64,000 bases of DNA, taken from Yinghuangia seranimata (GTDB taxonomy: Bacteria; Actinomycetota; Actinomycetes; Streptomycetales; Streptomycetaceae). The stretch spans positions 1 through 64,000 of the forward strand of contig NZ_JASAOI010000077.1 in the NCBI RefSeq assembly GCF_029953285.1, written 5' to 3'. The translations under genes and the position numbers were made by a program. This document shows, piece after piece, positions 47,939-58,110 of this stretch (positions are counted from its first letter, which is position 1; every line of letters begins with the position of its first letter). The notes below the pieces were generated by a model. It did not search any database, was not told the origin of the DNA, and was given only the letters and a program-made list of their open reading frames with translations.

Positions 47939-49939
47939 TCAGTGGCAGCCGCCCGACGTACCGGCGTCCGGCCCGGGGGCGGGCGCGGCGCAGTGCGCGG
48001 AACGCGTCGGCGGCACGTCCAGCGTCGGGTTGCGGTCGAAGAACCCGACCGGCTTGAGCGTGAAGCCGGCGTAGTCGACCGGCATGACCGGCCAGTCCTC
48101 GGGGCGCGGGAAGTGCGTCAGGCCGAACGTGTGCCACAGCACGACGTCCTGCCCCTCCAGCTCGCGGTCCGCCGCGGTCCACGCCGGCAGCCCGGCGCCG
48201 CCCGGGTGCTGGTTGACGAGGTCTCCGGCCGGGAACCGCTCGGCCGGGTCGTACCGGGTCACCCACAGGTGCTTCGTCGCGAACGTGGCGCGGTCGCGGA
48301 TCACCGAGGACTCGTCGGCGAGCAGCACCGGCAGGCCCTCGGGGTGCAGCGCGTATCCGACGGGCTGCCCAAGGCGGTTGAGGACCTCGGGGTTGACCAC
48401 GTGCCACACGCGGCCCGTCGCGCCGTCGGCGAGCCGCGCCGCCTCGGACTCGCGGGTCAGCGGGGTACGGCGGGCCAGGAAGCCGTTGCCGTGCGGGTTG
48501 CGGGCGTCGACCGGGGCCGGGACCGCGTCGACCTCCTCGACGGTGTTGGCGACGCCGTCCACGGTCATGTCGAGGCGCACCGAGAACAGGTGCTGGTGGT
48601 ACGGCGCCCCGAGGCCCGGCGCGATCTCGGTCGCGAAGTCGCTCGGCCCGTCGGGCAGGGACGACGTGAACACGACGCCGGTCGCCTTCGACTCCAGCTG
48701 GATCGTGCCGTCGAGGTACAGGTACCAGTAGAAGCCGTAGTCGTAGTTGCCGATCGTGGTGAAGAACGAGATCACCAGGCGGCGCTGGCGGCGCACTTCG
48801 TGCGAGCCGGTGAACAGGTCGGAGTGCTTCCACAGCACCCCGTAGTCCTCCTCGTGCATGCATATGCCGTTGCGGACCGTGCGCGGCTCGCCGAGCTCGT
48901 CGGGCACGACCGCGTCGAAGTAGTGGATCTCGCCGAGGCAGTCGCAGCCCAGCTCCAGGGAGTTGGTGTAGCGGCCGAACATGTACTCGCCGGTGTCGAA
49001 GTAGTTCTGCCAGTAGCGCACCGGGGACGGGTCGGCGTACGGCACCACCATCTCGGCGATCGACGCGCGGTAGACCACCGGCCGGTCGCGGCCGCCGTCC
49101 CGGAACGCGACCTGGTGCAGGGTCAGGCCCTCGCGCATGTTGAAGCCGACGCGCAGGCTCCAGTTCTCCCAGCGCACCAGGTTGCCCTCGACCGTGAAGC
49201 TCGGCCCCTCGGGCTGGGTGATCTCGATCGGCTTGAGGGTGGTGCGCTGCGGGCCGACGTAGGCCGGGTCCTGGAAGTTGCCGGGCTCGGCGGGGACCGG
49301 CAGGTCGGCGGCGTCGACGATGCGCGTGACGCGGCGGTCGGTCAGGTCGAGGTACGCGACCAGCCCGTCGACGGGGTGCGCCCACGGGTGGTCGTCGGCG
49401 TGCTCCTGGACGAACCCGAGCGAGCGGACGATGCGGCGGCCGACCTCGTCCTCGTGCCCGTAGACGCCCGCGGACAGCGGGACGGCGCGCACCTTCGCGA
49501 CGTCCAGGCCGCGCTTGGCGAGCGCCGCGACCCAGCCGTCGTCGACGGCGAGGATCTCCTCGACCGATCCGAACTCCTCGTCGAGGATGGGGACCTGGCC
49601 GTCGACGGCCGGGTCGATCGGGGTGACCGCGTCGACGGCGCCCCGGGTCACGGAGACGACCACGGACTTCTGCGCGCCCGTGGCCAGGTCGAGCAGCAGC
49701 GCCTCCACGCGGCGGTCCGGGACGTCGCCGGGGAGGAACGCGAGGACGTCGGCCTTCACCGGCTCCAACGGGCCGAGGTACGCGAAGCGGACGGTGTCGC
49801 CGAGCAGTCCGGCGTCGGCCAGGATCCCCCGGGCGGCGCGGATCTCGTCGGCGGTCAGGGCCTCCAGCGGATGCGCGGCGGGGGCGGGGGCGGGCGGCGG
49901 CGTTTCGACGGCGACGGGGGGCGGGGCGGTCAGGGACAT
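47939..49939 (-). CDS. Copper-containing primary-amine oxidase
   Basis: A 666-aa quinoprotein oxidising primary amines to aldehyde, NH3 and H2O2. The topaquinone precursor is Tyr399 in [12 protein letters not shown]; the catalytic base is Asp315 in [10 protein letters not shown]; copper His are in [11 protein letters not shown] (448, 450) and in [20 protein letters not shown]. The end is Ser/Gly/Cys-rich (GTSGGCH). ATG at 49939 with GGAG upstream. It follows an APC permease on the same strand, pointing to amine uptake then oxidation. Which amine is not readable. Confidence 0.96.
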   Translation of the reverse strand: MSLTAPPPVAVETPPPAPAPAAHPLEALTADEIRAARGILADAGLLGDTVRFAYLGPLEPVKADVLAFLPGDVPDRRVEALLLDLATGAQKSVVVSVTRGAVDAVTPIDPAVDGQVPILDEEFGSVEEILAVDDGWVAALAKRGLDVAKVRAVPLSAGVYGHEDEVGRRIVRSLGFVQEHADDHPWAHPVDGLVAYLDLTDRRVTRIVDAADLPVPAEPGNFQDPAYVGPQRTTLKPIEITQPEGPSFTVEGNLVRWENWSLRVGFNMREGLTLHQVAFRDGGRDRPVVYRASIAEMVVPYADPSPVRYWQNYFDTGEYMFGRYTNSLELGCDCLGEIHYFDAVVPDELGEPRTVRNGICMHEEDYGVLWKHSDLFTGSHEVRRQRRLVISFFTTIGNYDYGFYWYLYLDGTIQLESKATGVVFTSSLPDGPSDFATEIAPGLGAPYHQHLFSVRLDMTVDGVANTVEEVDAVPAPVDARNPHGNGFLARRTPLTRESEAARLADGATGRVWHVVNPEVLNRLGQPVGYALHPEGLPVLLADESSVIRDRATFATKHLWVTRYDPAERFPAGDLVNQHPGGAGLPAWTAADRELEGQDVVLWHTFGLTHFPRPEDWPVMPVDYAGFTLKPVGFFDRNPTLDVPPTRSAHCAAPAPGPDAGTSGGCH

Positions 49940-50088
49940 GCGTGCTCCAGGGTGTCGTTCCGAGGTTCGGGGTGGATTCGGGTCCCGGGCCCGAACCGAG
50001 CCCGCGGCCCGGGTACGGGTTTCCGGGCCCGGGCCCGGCTCGTGCTCGGGCCCGGGCTCAGGCTCGGGCTCAGGGATCGCGGTGCGGC
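49940..50088. repeat. Low-complexity GGGCCC/GGGCTC tract
   Basis: The gap between the APC permease and the amine oxidase is made of alternating CCGGGCCCGG and GGGCTCAGGCTC-type units, self-complementary over short distances. Part may act as a hairpin. No gene. Confidence 0.7.
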
Positions 50089-51600
50089 TCAGGTCGCCGA
50101 CACGGCTGCGGCGGACGCCGGGGTCGCGGTGCCTGGCAGTCGGGACAGCACCGCACCCAGCAGGCACGAGCCCGCCACGAGGGCTTCCAGGCCGTACGCC
50201 AGCCGCTCCGAACCGCCTATCAGCGTCGGGAAGTTCGCCATCACGAGGGCGAGGCAGCCGGCCAGGCCGGCGAGCCCCAGCAGCGGGGCCGCGAGGGTGT
50301 GCCACACACGGGTGTCGGCGCGTGTGCGGCGGAAGAACACGACCACCGCGGCGCAGGTCGCGACCATCAGCACGAGCACGCCGAGGGTGGCGAGGCCGCT
50401 CATCCAGGAGAAGACCTCCAGCACCGGATCGAGGTCGGCCAGCGCGAACACCGCCACCAGCACGGCGGCGCTGCCGGTCTGCACGAGCGACGCCACGTGC
50501 GGCGAACCGTGGCGGGGGTGGCGACGGCCGCACGCGCCGGGCACCACGCCCGTTCCCCCGAGCGCGAACAGGTAGCGCGCGACCACGTTGTGGAAGGCCA
50601 GGATCGCCGCGAACAGGCTCGACACCAGCAGGACCTGGACGGCGTCCGCGGCGCCGGACCCCAGGTAGCGGTCGGCGGTGTCGCCGATGAGCGCGTCCGG
50701 CGCGGCACCGGCGCGCTCGACGACCCTGGTGTCACCCCACGCGCTGACGATCGCCCACGCGGACACGGTGTAGAACACGCCGATGAGCACGAGGGACAGG
50801 TAGGTGGCGCGAGGCACCGTGCGCTCCGGGTCGCGCGCCTCGTCGCGGAACACCGCGGTCGCCTCGAAGCCGATGAACCCGGCGACGGCGAACATCACGC
50901 CGATGCCCGGCGAGCCGTCGGTGAACGCGCTCGGATGGAACATCGCCGTCGACAGGCCGCCGTCGCCGCCCTTGACCGCGACCGCCACGTCGAGCGCCAG
51001 CACGATCCCGGCCTCGCACAGCAGCAGGACGCCGAGCACGCGCCCGCTCAGCTCGATGTGCCGGAACCCGAGCGTCGCTACGGCCGCCAGCATCACCGAC
51101 GACCAGAGCCACCACGGGAGTTCGGGGCCGCCGTGGTCGGCGACGAGGGCCCGCAGCGCGGCCCCTCCGTAGCCGTACACGGCAGCCTGGACGGCGGTGT
51201 ACGTCACCAGCGCGAGCATCGCCGCACCGAGGCCCGCGGCGCGGCCGAACCCGCGCTCGACATAGGCGTAGAACGCACCGGCGTCCGGCACATGCCGCGA
51301 CATCGCGGAGAAGCCGACGGCGAACAGCAGCAGCACCACGCAGCAGACGGCGAACGCGGCGGGGAAGGCGGCGCCGTTGCCGAGCGCGATCCCGAGCGGG
51401 ACGCTCCCGCCCACGACGGTGAGCGGGGCGGCCGCGGCGACGACCATGAACACGACGGCGCCGGGGCCGAGCGTGCCGGTCAGGCGGGCCGTACCCCCGA
51501 CGGGGGACGTGGCGGTGACGGCTGCGGGACCGGCCGCGGCCTGGCGGTCGGTGCGGGCGGCCGGTCTGGACTGCGGGGACACGGGCGAGGAACGGGGCAC
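50089..51600 (-). CDS. APC-superfamily amino acid/amine permease 1
   Basis: A 503-aa transporter with 12 to 13 helices. The first helix has [21 protein letters not shown], the typical unwound glycine region. [24 protein letters not shown] is the family's helix 6-loop motif. Start GTG at 51600 with GGAGA upstream. It probably brings in the amine or amino acid used by the oxidase encoded next on the same strand. Confidence 0.93.
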   Translation of the reverse strand: MPRSSPVSPQSRPAARTDRQAAAGPAAVTATSPVGGTARLTGTLGPGAVVFMVVAAAAPLTVVGGSVPLGIALGNGAAFPAAFAVCCVVLLLFAVGFSAMSRHVPDAGAFYAYVERGFGRAAGLGAAMLALVTYTAVQAAVYGYGGAALRALVADHGGPELPWWLWSSVMLAAVATLGFRHIELSGRVLGVLLLCEAGIVLALDVAVAVKGGDGGLSTAMFHPSAFTDGSPGIGVMFAVAGFIGFEATAVFRDEARDPERTVPRATYLSLVLIGVFYTVSAWAIVSAWGDTRVVERAGAAPDALIGDTADRYLGSGAADAVQVLLVSSLFAAILAFHNVVARYLFALGGTGVVPGACGRRHPRHGSPHVASLVQTGSAAVLVAVFALADLDPVLEVFSWMSGLATLGVLVLMVATCAAVVVFFRRTRADTRVWHTLAAPLLGLAGLAGCLALVMANFPTLIGGSERLAYGLEALVAGSCLLGAVLSRLPGTATPASAAAVSAT

Positions 51601-52147
51601 GGCGGTCTCCGGTGGTTGCGGGACGGCGTCACTTGGCAGGGAGTGTGGGCCGCCGGGGTTTCGACGCCGTCACACCGCCGTGACCCGCGGCGGCTTCACG
51701 AGCGGGAATCGCACAACGCGGATTCCGGTTTGCGACGCGCCCCGACGCAATGCGGGCGCAATACACCGGCAACGCGCTGCGGTTAGCCTCACGGGCCCTG
51801 ACAGCCGACGCCGCGCGAGGGAGGCAGGCCATCGACGGACGAACCAGCGACGCGGGGCCGGGGTCACCGAACGCGCCACTGCGCACGCCGACAGCCGGCC
51901 GCAGAAGGCAACCGCGCACCGCGCCGACCGCGCGACCGGGGTGCCGCGCAGGGTCACCGGGCGCTGTGATGGACGCACCCGCAAGGCGTCGCGTATGGCA
52001 ACCGGAAGCGGCGTCGGCGGCGCACGCGGAGGAGCATCGGCGGCAGTCGGGCTCTGTCCGGGCCACGCCCGCAGGACGCCGGGCGGCCGGCCTCGCCGTC
52101 CGTGTGCAGGGTGTCGAAGCCGTACGTCCACACCGGTACCGCATGCC
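51601..52147. other. Divergent control region between the two APC permeases
   Basis: No gene supported. Two CGCAAT hexamers 11 bp apart (51746-51751, 51757-51762) lie in an AT-richer patch with nearby GCACAACGC, a plausible regulator site. The right half (about 51800-52140) is Arg-rich shadow sequence. Confidence 0.4.
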
Positions 52148-53611
52148 ATGAACGTCTCGTCGGTGCTGCGGCGCAGGTCGCCGCTTGCGGGGTTGGCTCG
52201 TCGGGAGCTGCCTCGGGCGCATGTGGTCGCGCAGTCTGTTTCGGCGGTCGCGCCGTCGGCGGCTATGGCGACGACGCCCGCGCTCGTCGCGGCTTCCGCG
52301 GGGCGGGGGGCGCCGGTGTCCGTGGCGATCGCGGCCGTCGTGGCGTTGCTCGTCGCGTCCGGCATTACGGCGTTCACGCGTCGGATGGCCGCGCCCGGGT
52401 CGCTCTATACGTTCACGGCCAAGGGGCTCGGCCCGCTTGCGGCGCTCGTGTGCGCGGTCGCGCTGCTGATCGGATACGCGTTTCTCGCGATGGCGGCGCT
52501 CGTCGGATTCGCCCAGTACGCCCATGCGTTGGCCGTGCGTGTCGGCTGGTCCGCGCTTCCGGCGGCGCCTGCGGTCGCGGGACTGGTGGCGGTCGGCTCG
52601 TTGGGCGTGGCGTCGTGCGTCGCCGTCGGGGCGCGGGTGTCGGCGCGGGTCACTCTGGCCCTCGAGGCCGTGTCGATCGCCTTGGTCGCGGGGGTGCTGG
52701 TGGTCGTCCTCGGGCACGGCGGCGGCCTTCCCGGCGCGGCGCCGCTCGGGCTCGACGGGGGCGGCCCGGCGGGGATCGTGGCGGGGGTGGTGCCCGCGTT
52801 GGCGGCGTTCATCGGGTTCGAGAGCGCCGCCGCGCTCGGGCCCGAGGCGAGGCGGCCGTTCCGCACCGTGTCGCGCGCGATCCTCGGCACGGTCGGCGTC
52901 GCGACGGCGCTGTACCTGTTCGCGACATACGCGCAGGTCCGCCACCCCGGCGGGGGTCGGGCGGACGCGGCCCGCGGGTGGGCGGCGGCACTCGACGCGG
53001 GGCTCGCGACGTCGTTCCTCGCGTGCGCGCTCGCGGCCACGACGGCGCTCACCCGTCTGCTGTTCGTGCTCGGGCGTGAGGGCGTGGCGCCGACCGCGCT
53101 CGGACGCACGCATCCGGCCCGCAGTACGCCGCACGTGGCGGCGCTGTGCGCGGCCCCGGTCGTCGCCGCGGTGCCGTGCGGCCTGCTCGCGCTGGGCCGT
53201 GATCCCGCGCAGGTGTTCGCGTGGGTCATGGGCATGCTCACGTACGGGCACATGACCGCCTACCTGCTGGTGTCGGTCGCCGCTCCCGTGTTCCTGCGCC
53301 GTATCGGCGAGTTGACCGTCCCGGCGGTCGCGACCGCGGCCGTCGTGGTGCCGGTGCTGGTCGTGGTCTCGGCCACGTATTCGGGCTCGGGGGCGCCGGG
53401 GGCCGACGGGTGGGTGCCGGTCACCTTCGCGGGGCTGCTCGCCGCGGGGCTCGCGGGTGTCCACTGGCTGCGTACGCGGGCGCCGCACCGGCTGGCGGCG
53501 GTCGGGCTGTACGACGAGACGACCGTCGAGGACCTGTGTGCCGCTGCGGAATCGGGTGGCGCGACGACGGGTGTGGCCGTGACCGCGTCGGCCGCGCGCG
53601 GGAACGGCTGA
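52148..53611 (+). CDS. APC-superfamily permease 2
   Basis: A 487-aa transporter with about 12 helices. The motif FIGFESAAALGPEARRPFRTVS matches the helix 6-loop signature. It ends with a soluble tail (LYDETTVEDLCAAAES). ATG at 52148; the ribosome site is poor. It is followed 4 bp later by an IclR gene and faces permease 1 across a shared control region. Substrate unknown. Confidence 0.9.
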   Translation: MNVSSVLRRRSPLAGLARRELPRAHVVAQSVSAVAPSAAMATTPALVAASAGRGAPVSVAIAAVVALLVASGITAFTRRMAAPGSLYTFTAKGLGPLAALVCAVALLIGYAFLAMAALVGFAQYAHALAVRVGWSALPAAPAVAGLVAVGSLGVASCVAVGARVSARVTLALEAVSIALVAGVLVVVLGHGGGLPGAAPLGLDGGGPAGIVAGVVPALAAFIGFESAAALGPEARRPFRTVSRAILGTVGVATALYLFATYAQVRHPGGGRADAARGWAAALDAGLATSFLACALAATTALTRLLFVLGREGVAPTALGRTHPARSTPHVAALCAAPVVAAVPCGLLALGRDPAQVFAWVMGMLTYGHMTAYLLVSVAAPVFLRRIGELTVPAVATAAVVVPVLVVVSATYSGSGAPGADGWVPVTFAGLLAAGLAGVHWLRTRAPHRLAAVGLYDETTVEDLCAAAESGGATTGVAVTASAARGNG

Positions 53612-53615
53612 GCGC

Positions 53616-54350
53616 GTGGCGTCCCCCAACGTGCCCGCCCCGGGGCGGCTCGCTCCGCCGCCCGCGCTCTCCCTGACCGGCCGTCAGCCACGTGCGGTGC
53701 GTGCCGCGTTGGCGGTTCTGGAGGCGGTCGCGCAGGCCGGGCCCGGCGTGACGGCGCGGCAGATCGCGACCACGCTCGACCTGGCGCCGGCCACCGCGTA
53801 CCGCATCGTGAACCTGCTGGTCGCCGACGAGTACCTGGTGCGTCTGCCCGACCTCAAGGGCTTCGCCCTCGGCCGACGCATGGAGGGGCTGGCCCACGCC
53901 GCGCTGCCACCGCACGTCCCGACGGCGGCACGTGAGGCGGTCGCCCGGCTGCGCACCAGGACCCGCTGGGGAGTACACCTCGCGCTCTACTCCGGAGCCC
54001 GCATCGTGCTCGTCGACCCCGACCCGGACCACCCGCCGTCGGCCGACTCGCTGCTCAGCGCGCGGCCGAACGCGAGCGCGCTCGGGAAGCTCCTGCTGGC
54101 CGCGACGGCCGATCCGCGCCTGTCCGGCCTCGAACGGGACCGCATCATCGCCGACGGACACGCCGCCCAACGCGGCGAACTGCGGGCCGGGCACGCGTGC
54201 CTGGCCGTCCCGGTCCGCGGCCCGGCGGACGGCGCCCTCGTTGCGGGACTCGCCCTGTCGACGACCCCAGAGCGCCTCGACACGCTGACGTCGGGCGAAC
54301 TGACCGCCCTGCACCGGTTCTCGACGGAACTGGCCCCGCTGTTGGCGTGA
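53616..54350 (+). CDS. IclR-family regulator
   Basis: A 244-aa regulator: winged HTH (RAALAVLEAVAQAGPGVTAR, TTLDLAPATAYRIVNLL) and a GAF-like effector domain (WGVHLALYSGARIVLVDPDP, NASALGKLLLA, AGHACLAVPVRGPADG). Start GTG four bases after the permease stop, so it is in the same transcript. Probable local controller of one or both APC genes and the amine oxidase. Confidence 0.9.
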   Translation: MASPNVPAPGRLAPPPALSLTGRQPRAVRAALAVLEAVAQAGPGVTARQIATTLDLAPATAYRIVNLLVADEYLVRLPDLKGFALGRRMEGLAHAALPPHVPTAAREAVARLRTRTRWGVHLALYSGARIVLVDPDPDHPPSADSLLSARPNASALGKLLLAATADPRLSGLERDRIIADGHAAQRGELRAGHACLAVPVRGPADGALVAGLALSTTPERLDTLTSGELTALHRFSTELAPLLA

Positions 54351-54464
54351 CGCATACTCCGCGAGGCGGAACGCAACAGCGGCGCGATACAGAGGAGTTC
54401 ACCGACCACGCCGACGCTGCCCACGGACGACGCAGCGGGTGCCACGTCCTGTCCGGCGGACCGG

Positions 54465-54806
54465 TCACCACTCGCGAGGGGCGACCAGTTCCTCGATGTC
54501 GGCGTCTTCGAAGCCGTAGGCCCTCGCGATGAACCAGAAGTCCATCGAGACGGCGTCGCGCGCCATGGTCTCGATCTCGCTGTCGGCGGCGTCGAAGTCC
54601 TGTTCGAGCCGGTTGAACTCCTCGGTCGCCGCGTGCGTCAGCACGTACAGCGCGGCCAGGTCGGCCGGCTGCCGCTCCTCGATGCGCTCGCACAGTCGGA
54701 CGAGGATCAGCGCGCCTCGGTCGACCAGGGGCTCCGGGTAGAAGTCGTCGCCGCGCGTCTCGTCGAGGAACACGTGGTTCTCGAACTGCGGATTCGTGAT
54801 CGGCAT
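54465..54806 (-). CDS. DUF5713 family protein
   Basis: A 113-aa soluble acidic protein starting MPITNPQFENHVFL, with the family blocks YPEPLVDRGALILVRLCERI, DLAALYVLTHAATEEFNRLE and DSEIETMARDAVSMDFWFIA. Function unknown. ATG at 54806 has GGGAGG upstream. Convergent with the IclR gene. Confidence 0.85.
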   Translation of the reverse strand: MPITNPQFENHVFLDETRGDDFYPEPLVDRGALILVRLCERIEERQPADLAALYVLTHAATEEFNRLEQDFDAADSEIETMARDAVSMDFWFIARAYGFEDADIEELVAPREW

Positions 54807-54883
54807 GACGGCCCTCCCGGTGGCCCGGTCGGGCGACCGGTCACGCCGAATCATGCGTCATCAGGCCGACACCGCGGGCCGGT

Positions 54884-55408
54884 TCAGACGACGCCGAACG
54901 GCTCGGGGTAGAGCGGGCGGCCGCGCACGGCGCTGTCGTACGCCGGGAGGGCGAGGGCCTGGAACACCTCGGACGGCACGTCGAACGGCGACTCGACGCC
55001 GAGGTCGGCCGCCGGGCCGAAGCCGAAGCGGCCGTAGTAGGCCGGCTCGCCGAGGACGACGACCAGGTGCTCGCCCGCCGTCGCGGCGGCGTCGAGCGCG
55101 GCGCGCACGAGCCGGGCTCCGACGCCTCGGCCCTGGTGTTCGGGGGCGACCGCCACGGGGGCCAGTGCGAGCGCGTCGCCGCGGTGCTCGCCGTCCTCGC
55201 CGACGATCGGCAGGCGGGTCAGCAGCACGTGGCCGACGACCGCGTCGCCGTCGGTCGCGACGAACGACAGCGGGGCGATCCACGCGGCGTCCTCGCGCAG
55301 CGCGTCGACGAGCTCGGCCTCGTCCGGCGTGGGGAACGCGGCGGCGTTCACGGCGTACACGGCGCCCTGATCGGCGTCGGCCTCGACGCGGACGCGGTAG
55401 TCGCTCAT
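54884..55408 (-). CDS. GNAT-family N-acetyltransferase (YhbS-like)
   Basis: A 174-aa acetyltransferase. Acetyl-CoA motif A is LAPVAVAPEHQGRGVGARLV; VVVLGEPAYYGRFGFGPA follows, typical of YhbS-like proteins. Substrate unknown. ATG at 55408 with GGGAGGA upstream. It ends 77 bp before the DUF5713 gene and may be co-transcribed with it. Confidence 0.92.
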   Translation of the reverse strand: MSDYRVRVEADADQGAVYAVNAAAFPTPDEAELVDALREDAAWIAPLSFVATDGDAVVGHVLLTRLPIVGEDGEHRGDALALAPVAVAPEHQGRGVGARLVRAALDAAATAGEHLVVVLGEPAYYGRFGFGPAADLGVESPFDVPSEVFQALALPAYDSAVRGRPLYPEPFGVV

Positions 55409-55550
55409 GCGGGGAAATCCTCCCAGTCGTGCGGGGCAGTATCTTCGCATCCGCCCCATTGACCGGGCTTGTTCGCCACGCGTACCCCAACTGTCCGGAC
55501 GCGGACGTGGGTTGACCCGACCGTGATCGCTGGTGGCACAATCACCCGCC

Positions 55551-56099
55551 ATGACGACGCTGACCCCGGCGATAGCCGGGCTGTCCGGAGCGGGAATCGG
55601 CTCTGCGGCCACGATCCTCGGTGTGTGGGTCTCGCAGGGCCTGTCCGCTCGCCGCGAGCGCTCACACCGCACGTGGGAACGGCGGGCCGCCGCCTACGAG
55701 GACATCCTGGTCTCGATGGCCCGGCTGCGCGGCGAACGCCGCGAGGCCACCAGCACCGGCGAGCTCCGCCTCGCCCGACTGGCCAACCCCGACGCCGAGG
55801 ACGCCGCCCGCCTCGCCGCCCAGGCCGGGCTGTACGGCTCCGTGGAACTGCGCACCGCGCAGAAGACCGCGTTCGACGCGCTGACGAAGTGGCTGATGGC
55901 GCTGATGGCGTGGCGCTCGTACCACAAGACCTACGGGACGCTCCCGGACAGCCCGCCGCAGCGCGGCTCCGACGCCCTGTGGGACGCCGTCCTCGAAGCC
56001 GGCGACGCCGCCGACAAGGCCGACCTGGCCCTGACCGCCCAGGTCCGCGCGGACGCGCTGGGCGAACGCCCGAAGCGTTTCCTCCGCAGCGCCCGCTGA
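55551..56099 (+). CDS. Hypothetical membrane-anchored helical protein
   Basis: A 182-aa protein with one N-terminal hydrophobic helix (IAGLSGAGIGSAATILGVWV) and a charged, alpha-helical remainder (RSHRTWERRAAAYEDILVSM, ALTKWLMALMAW). Not recognised. I chose ATG at 55551, with a GTG six codons earlier as an alternative; the ribosome site is weak. Confidence 0.6.
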   Translation: MTTLTPAIAGLSGAGIGSAATILGVWVSQGLSARRERSHRTWERRAAAYEDILVSMARLRGERREATSTGELRLARLANPDAEDAARLAAQAGLYGSVELRTAQKTAFDALTKWLMALMAWRSYHKTYGTLPDSPPQRGSDALWDAVLEAGDAADKADLALTAQVRADALGERPKRFLRSAR

Positions 56100-56216
56100 C
56101 GCACAGCCGACGGTCACGCCCCCTCCGACCGGCCCCACGCCCGCCCGGAGGGGGCGTGTCGCATCCGGGGAAAATCCACGCGACACGGGACGGGCCTCGT
56201 CGCGAGACTGCTCGGT

Positions 56217-56732
56217 ATGGCCCTGACGCAACAGCTCGCCCGGGTGACTCCGGCCTACCTCGAGCGTTGCCGCGCGACGGCGGCGAACTCGCCGACCGCC
56301 GCGCCGGGCTGGGACCCTCCGCTGGAGGACACCCTGGACCTCGACTGGGCGATCTGGGGCCTGGCCCGGATGCTCCGGCGATCGGGCCACGATCCCGCCG
56401 TGCTGCGGATGATCGACCAGGCCATCGCGACCGAGGGCGGGGCCGCGCTGGACTACCTCGTCCACGACGACGTCTACGACGGCTTCGACGGGCCGCCGAT
56501 GCTCGTGGAGCCGGCCGCCGTCAGCGCGCTCGCCGGCGCGCTCGCCGCCATGGATGTCGACGCCGCGTTGGACCGGCTTCCCTCGGACGCCGACGAGGCC
56601 GCGCGCGTCTGCGGCTTCGGCTGGTTCCGTGGCGACCTCCGCGCGTATCTGCGCGGGCATGTCGAGGCGCTGCGCGCGTTCTACGTCGAGGCCGCCTCGC
56701 GTGGACTCGCGGTCGTCGCGTGGGTGGACTGA
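56217..56732 (+). CDS. DUF1877-like protein
   Basis: A 171-aa soluble protein resembling YfbM/DUF1877 in length and layout: an N-terminal LDLDWAIWGLARML, the middle VHDDVYDGFDGPPMLVEPAAV, and a C-terminal YVEAASRGLAVVAWVD strand. No catalytic motif. ATG at 56217. The assignment is by pattern only. Confidence 0.65.
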   Translation: MALTQQLARVTPAYLERCRATAANSPTAAPGWDPPLEDTLDLDWAIWGLARMLRRSGHDPAVLRMIDQAIATEGGAALDYLVHDDVYDGFDGPPMLVEPAAVSALAGALAAMDVDAALDRLPSDADEAARVCGFGWFRGDLRAYLRGHVEALRAFYVEAASRGLAVVAWVD

Positions 56733-56739
56733 TCCGGCG

Positions 56740-57207
56740 TCAGTTCACGTCCACGTTGGCGAACAGATCCAGCATGTGGCCGAGCACCTTCACGCACGCC
56801 GTCACCTCCGCGTCGGTGAGGTCGCCGCCGACCTCGCGGAGCAACGCGCCTTCGCGGGTGGTCACGGCGGTGATGGTCGCGTCGCCCTTGGGTGTGAGGC
56901 GGATCAGCGACGAGCGCTGGTGCTCGGGGTTGGGGGTGACCTCGACCATGCCGTGCTCGGCCGCGTCGTTGACCATCCGCTGGACGAACTGGCGGCTCAG
57001 TGCCTGGGCGCGGCCCATCTGCGGCACGGTCATCGGGCCGTTCTCGCGCAGCAGGTCCAGGACCGCGCGCACGCCGACGGACACGCCCTCGATCGGCGCG
57101 TTCTGTTCGACCTTGCGCTGGACGCGCCGGTAGAGCGGTCCGACCAGGGCGAACACTTCGGTGAGCCGGAGGGCGAGTTCGTCCGGCGCGAGGGGTTTCT
57201 CGGTCAC
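56740..57207 (-). CDS. MarR-family regulator 2
   Basis: A 155-aa winged-helix protein: SVGVRAVLDLLRENGPMTVP, MGRAQALSRQFVQRMVNDAA (recognition helix), NPEHQRSSLIRLTPKG (wing). Start GTG at 57207. Divergent from an alpha/beta hydrolase gene with a dyad operator between them. It converges on the DUF1877 gene with only 7 bp between the stops. Confidence 0.92.
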   Translation of the reverse strand: MTEKPLAPDELALRLTEVFALVGPLYRRVQRKVEQNAPIEGVSVGVRAVLDLLRENGPMTVPQMGRAQALSRQFVQRMVNDAAEHGMVEVTPNPEHQRSSLIRLTPKGDATITAVTTREGALLREVGGDLTDAEVTACVKVLGHMLDLFANVDVN

Positions 57208-57213
57208 CCCACC

Positions 57214-57269
57214 ATCATGACACCTCGGTTGCCATGTTCGTCGAACAATGGCACCTTGGTTGTCATGAT
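57214..57269. promoter_or_regulatory. Extended dyad operator of the second MarR divergon
   Basis: Outer arms ATCATGACA and TGTCATGAT are exact complements. Inside, GTTGCCATGTTCG faces CGAACAATGGCAC with small differences. The same stretch also reads as a direct repeat, CACCTCGGTTGCCATG and CACCTTGGTTGTCATG. It fills the entire gap between the two divergent starts and includes the hydrolase ATG. Confidence 0.8.
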
Positions 57270-58110
57270 CTCCGACGCCGTCACCGGCCTGCCCGTCTCC
57301 GACCTGTCCGTCATCGCCGTCGCCGACGGCCACCTCGCCTTCCGCGACGTCGGCGACGGACCGGCCGTCGTGCTGCTCCACGCCGGGTTCGTCGACCACC
57401 GGATGTGGGACGAGCAGGTCGCCTTCCTCTCCGAGCGCTTCCGCGTCATCGCCGCGGACGCCCGCGGGCACGGCGGATCCGCCAACGCCTCACGGCCGTT
57501 CCGCCAGTGCGACGACGTCGCCGACCTGCTGCGGGCGCTCGGCCTCGGCCCGGTGGTCCTCGTCGGCGTGTCGATGGGCGGCGCGATCGCCGTCGAGACG
57601 GCCGTGGAGCACCCCGACCTCGTCCGCGCCCTGGTCGTCAGCGGCGCCGGCATCAGCGAGCCCGGCCGCGTCGACCGGTGGAGCGCCGCGGTCACCGAGG
57701 AGCAGGGCCGGGCACTGGCCGCGGGCGACACCCAGGGCTGGGTGCACGCGTGGCTGAAGGGCGTCGCGGGCCCCGAGCGCACGCTCGACGACGTCGACCC
57801 CGACATCGTGCGCAGGATCGGCGAGATGATCGCCCACACCGCGAGCAAGCACACCGTCGACGAGCCCGACCGGACCACGCGCGTGGCGATCACCCCGGAA
57901 CGCGCGGCCGCCATCCAGGTGCCGGTGCTGGCGGTCCACGGCGGCATCGACGCCGAGACCCACATCGCCGCAGGCGAACTCCTCGTGAGCACCGTCACCG
58001 ACGGCCGCTCCACGACGATCGACGGCGTCGGCCACTACCCGAACCTGGAGCGGCCGGACGAGTTCAACGCGATTCTCGAGGAGTTCCTGGCCGCGCTACC
58101 CCGGCAGTAG
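57265..58110 (+). CDS. Alpha/beta hydrolase
   Basis: A 281-aa hydrolase: oxyanion strand VVLLHAGFVDHRMWDEQ, nucleophile VLVGVSMGGAIAVETA, acid near VHGGIDAET, His in IDGVGHYPNLERPDEF. Resembles 3-oxoadipate enol-lactonase-like and haloperoxidase-like enzymes. Likely repressed by the divergent MarR. Its last 47 bp overlap the convergent MFS gene. Confidence 0.92.
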   Translation: MISDAVTGLPVSDLSVIAVADGHLAFRDVGDGPAVVLLHAGFVDHRMWDEQVAFLSERFRVIAADARGHGGSANASRPFRQCDDVADLLRALGLGPVVLVGVSMGGAIAVETAVEHPDLVRALVVSGAGISEPGRVDRWSAAVTEEQGRALAAGDTQGWVHAWLKGVAGPERTLDDVDPDIVRRIGEMIAHTASKHTVDEPDRTTRVAITPERAAAIQVPVLAVHGGIDAETHIAAGELLVSTVTDGRSTTIDGVGHYPNLERPDEFNAILEEFLAALPRQ

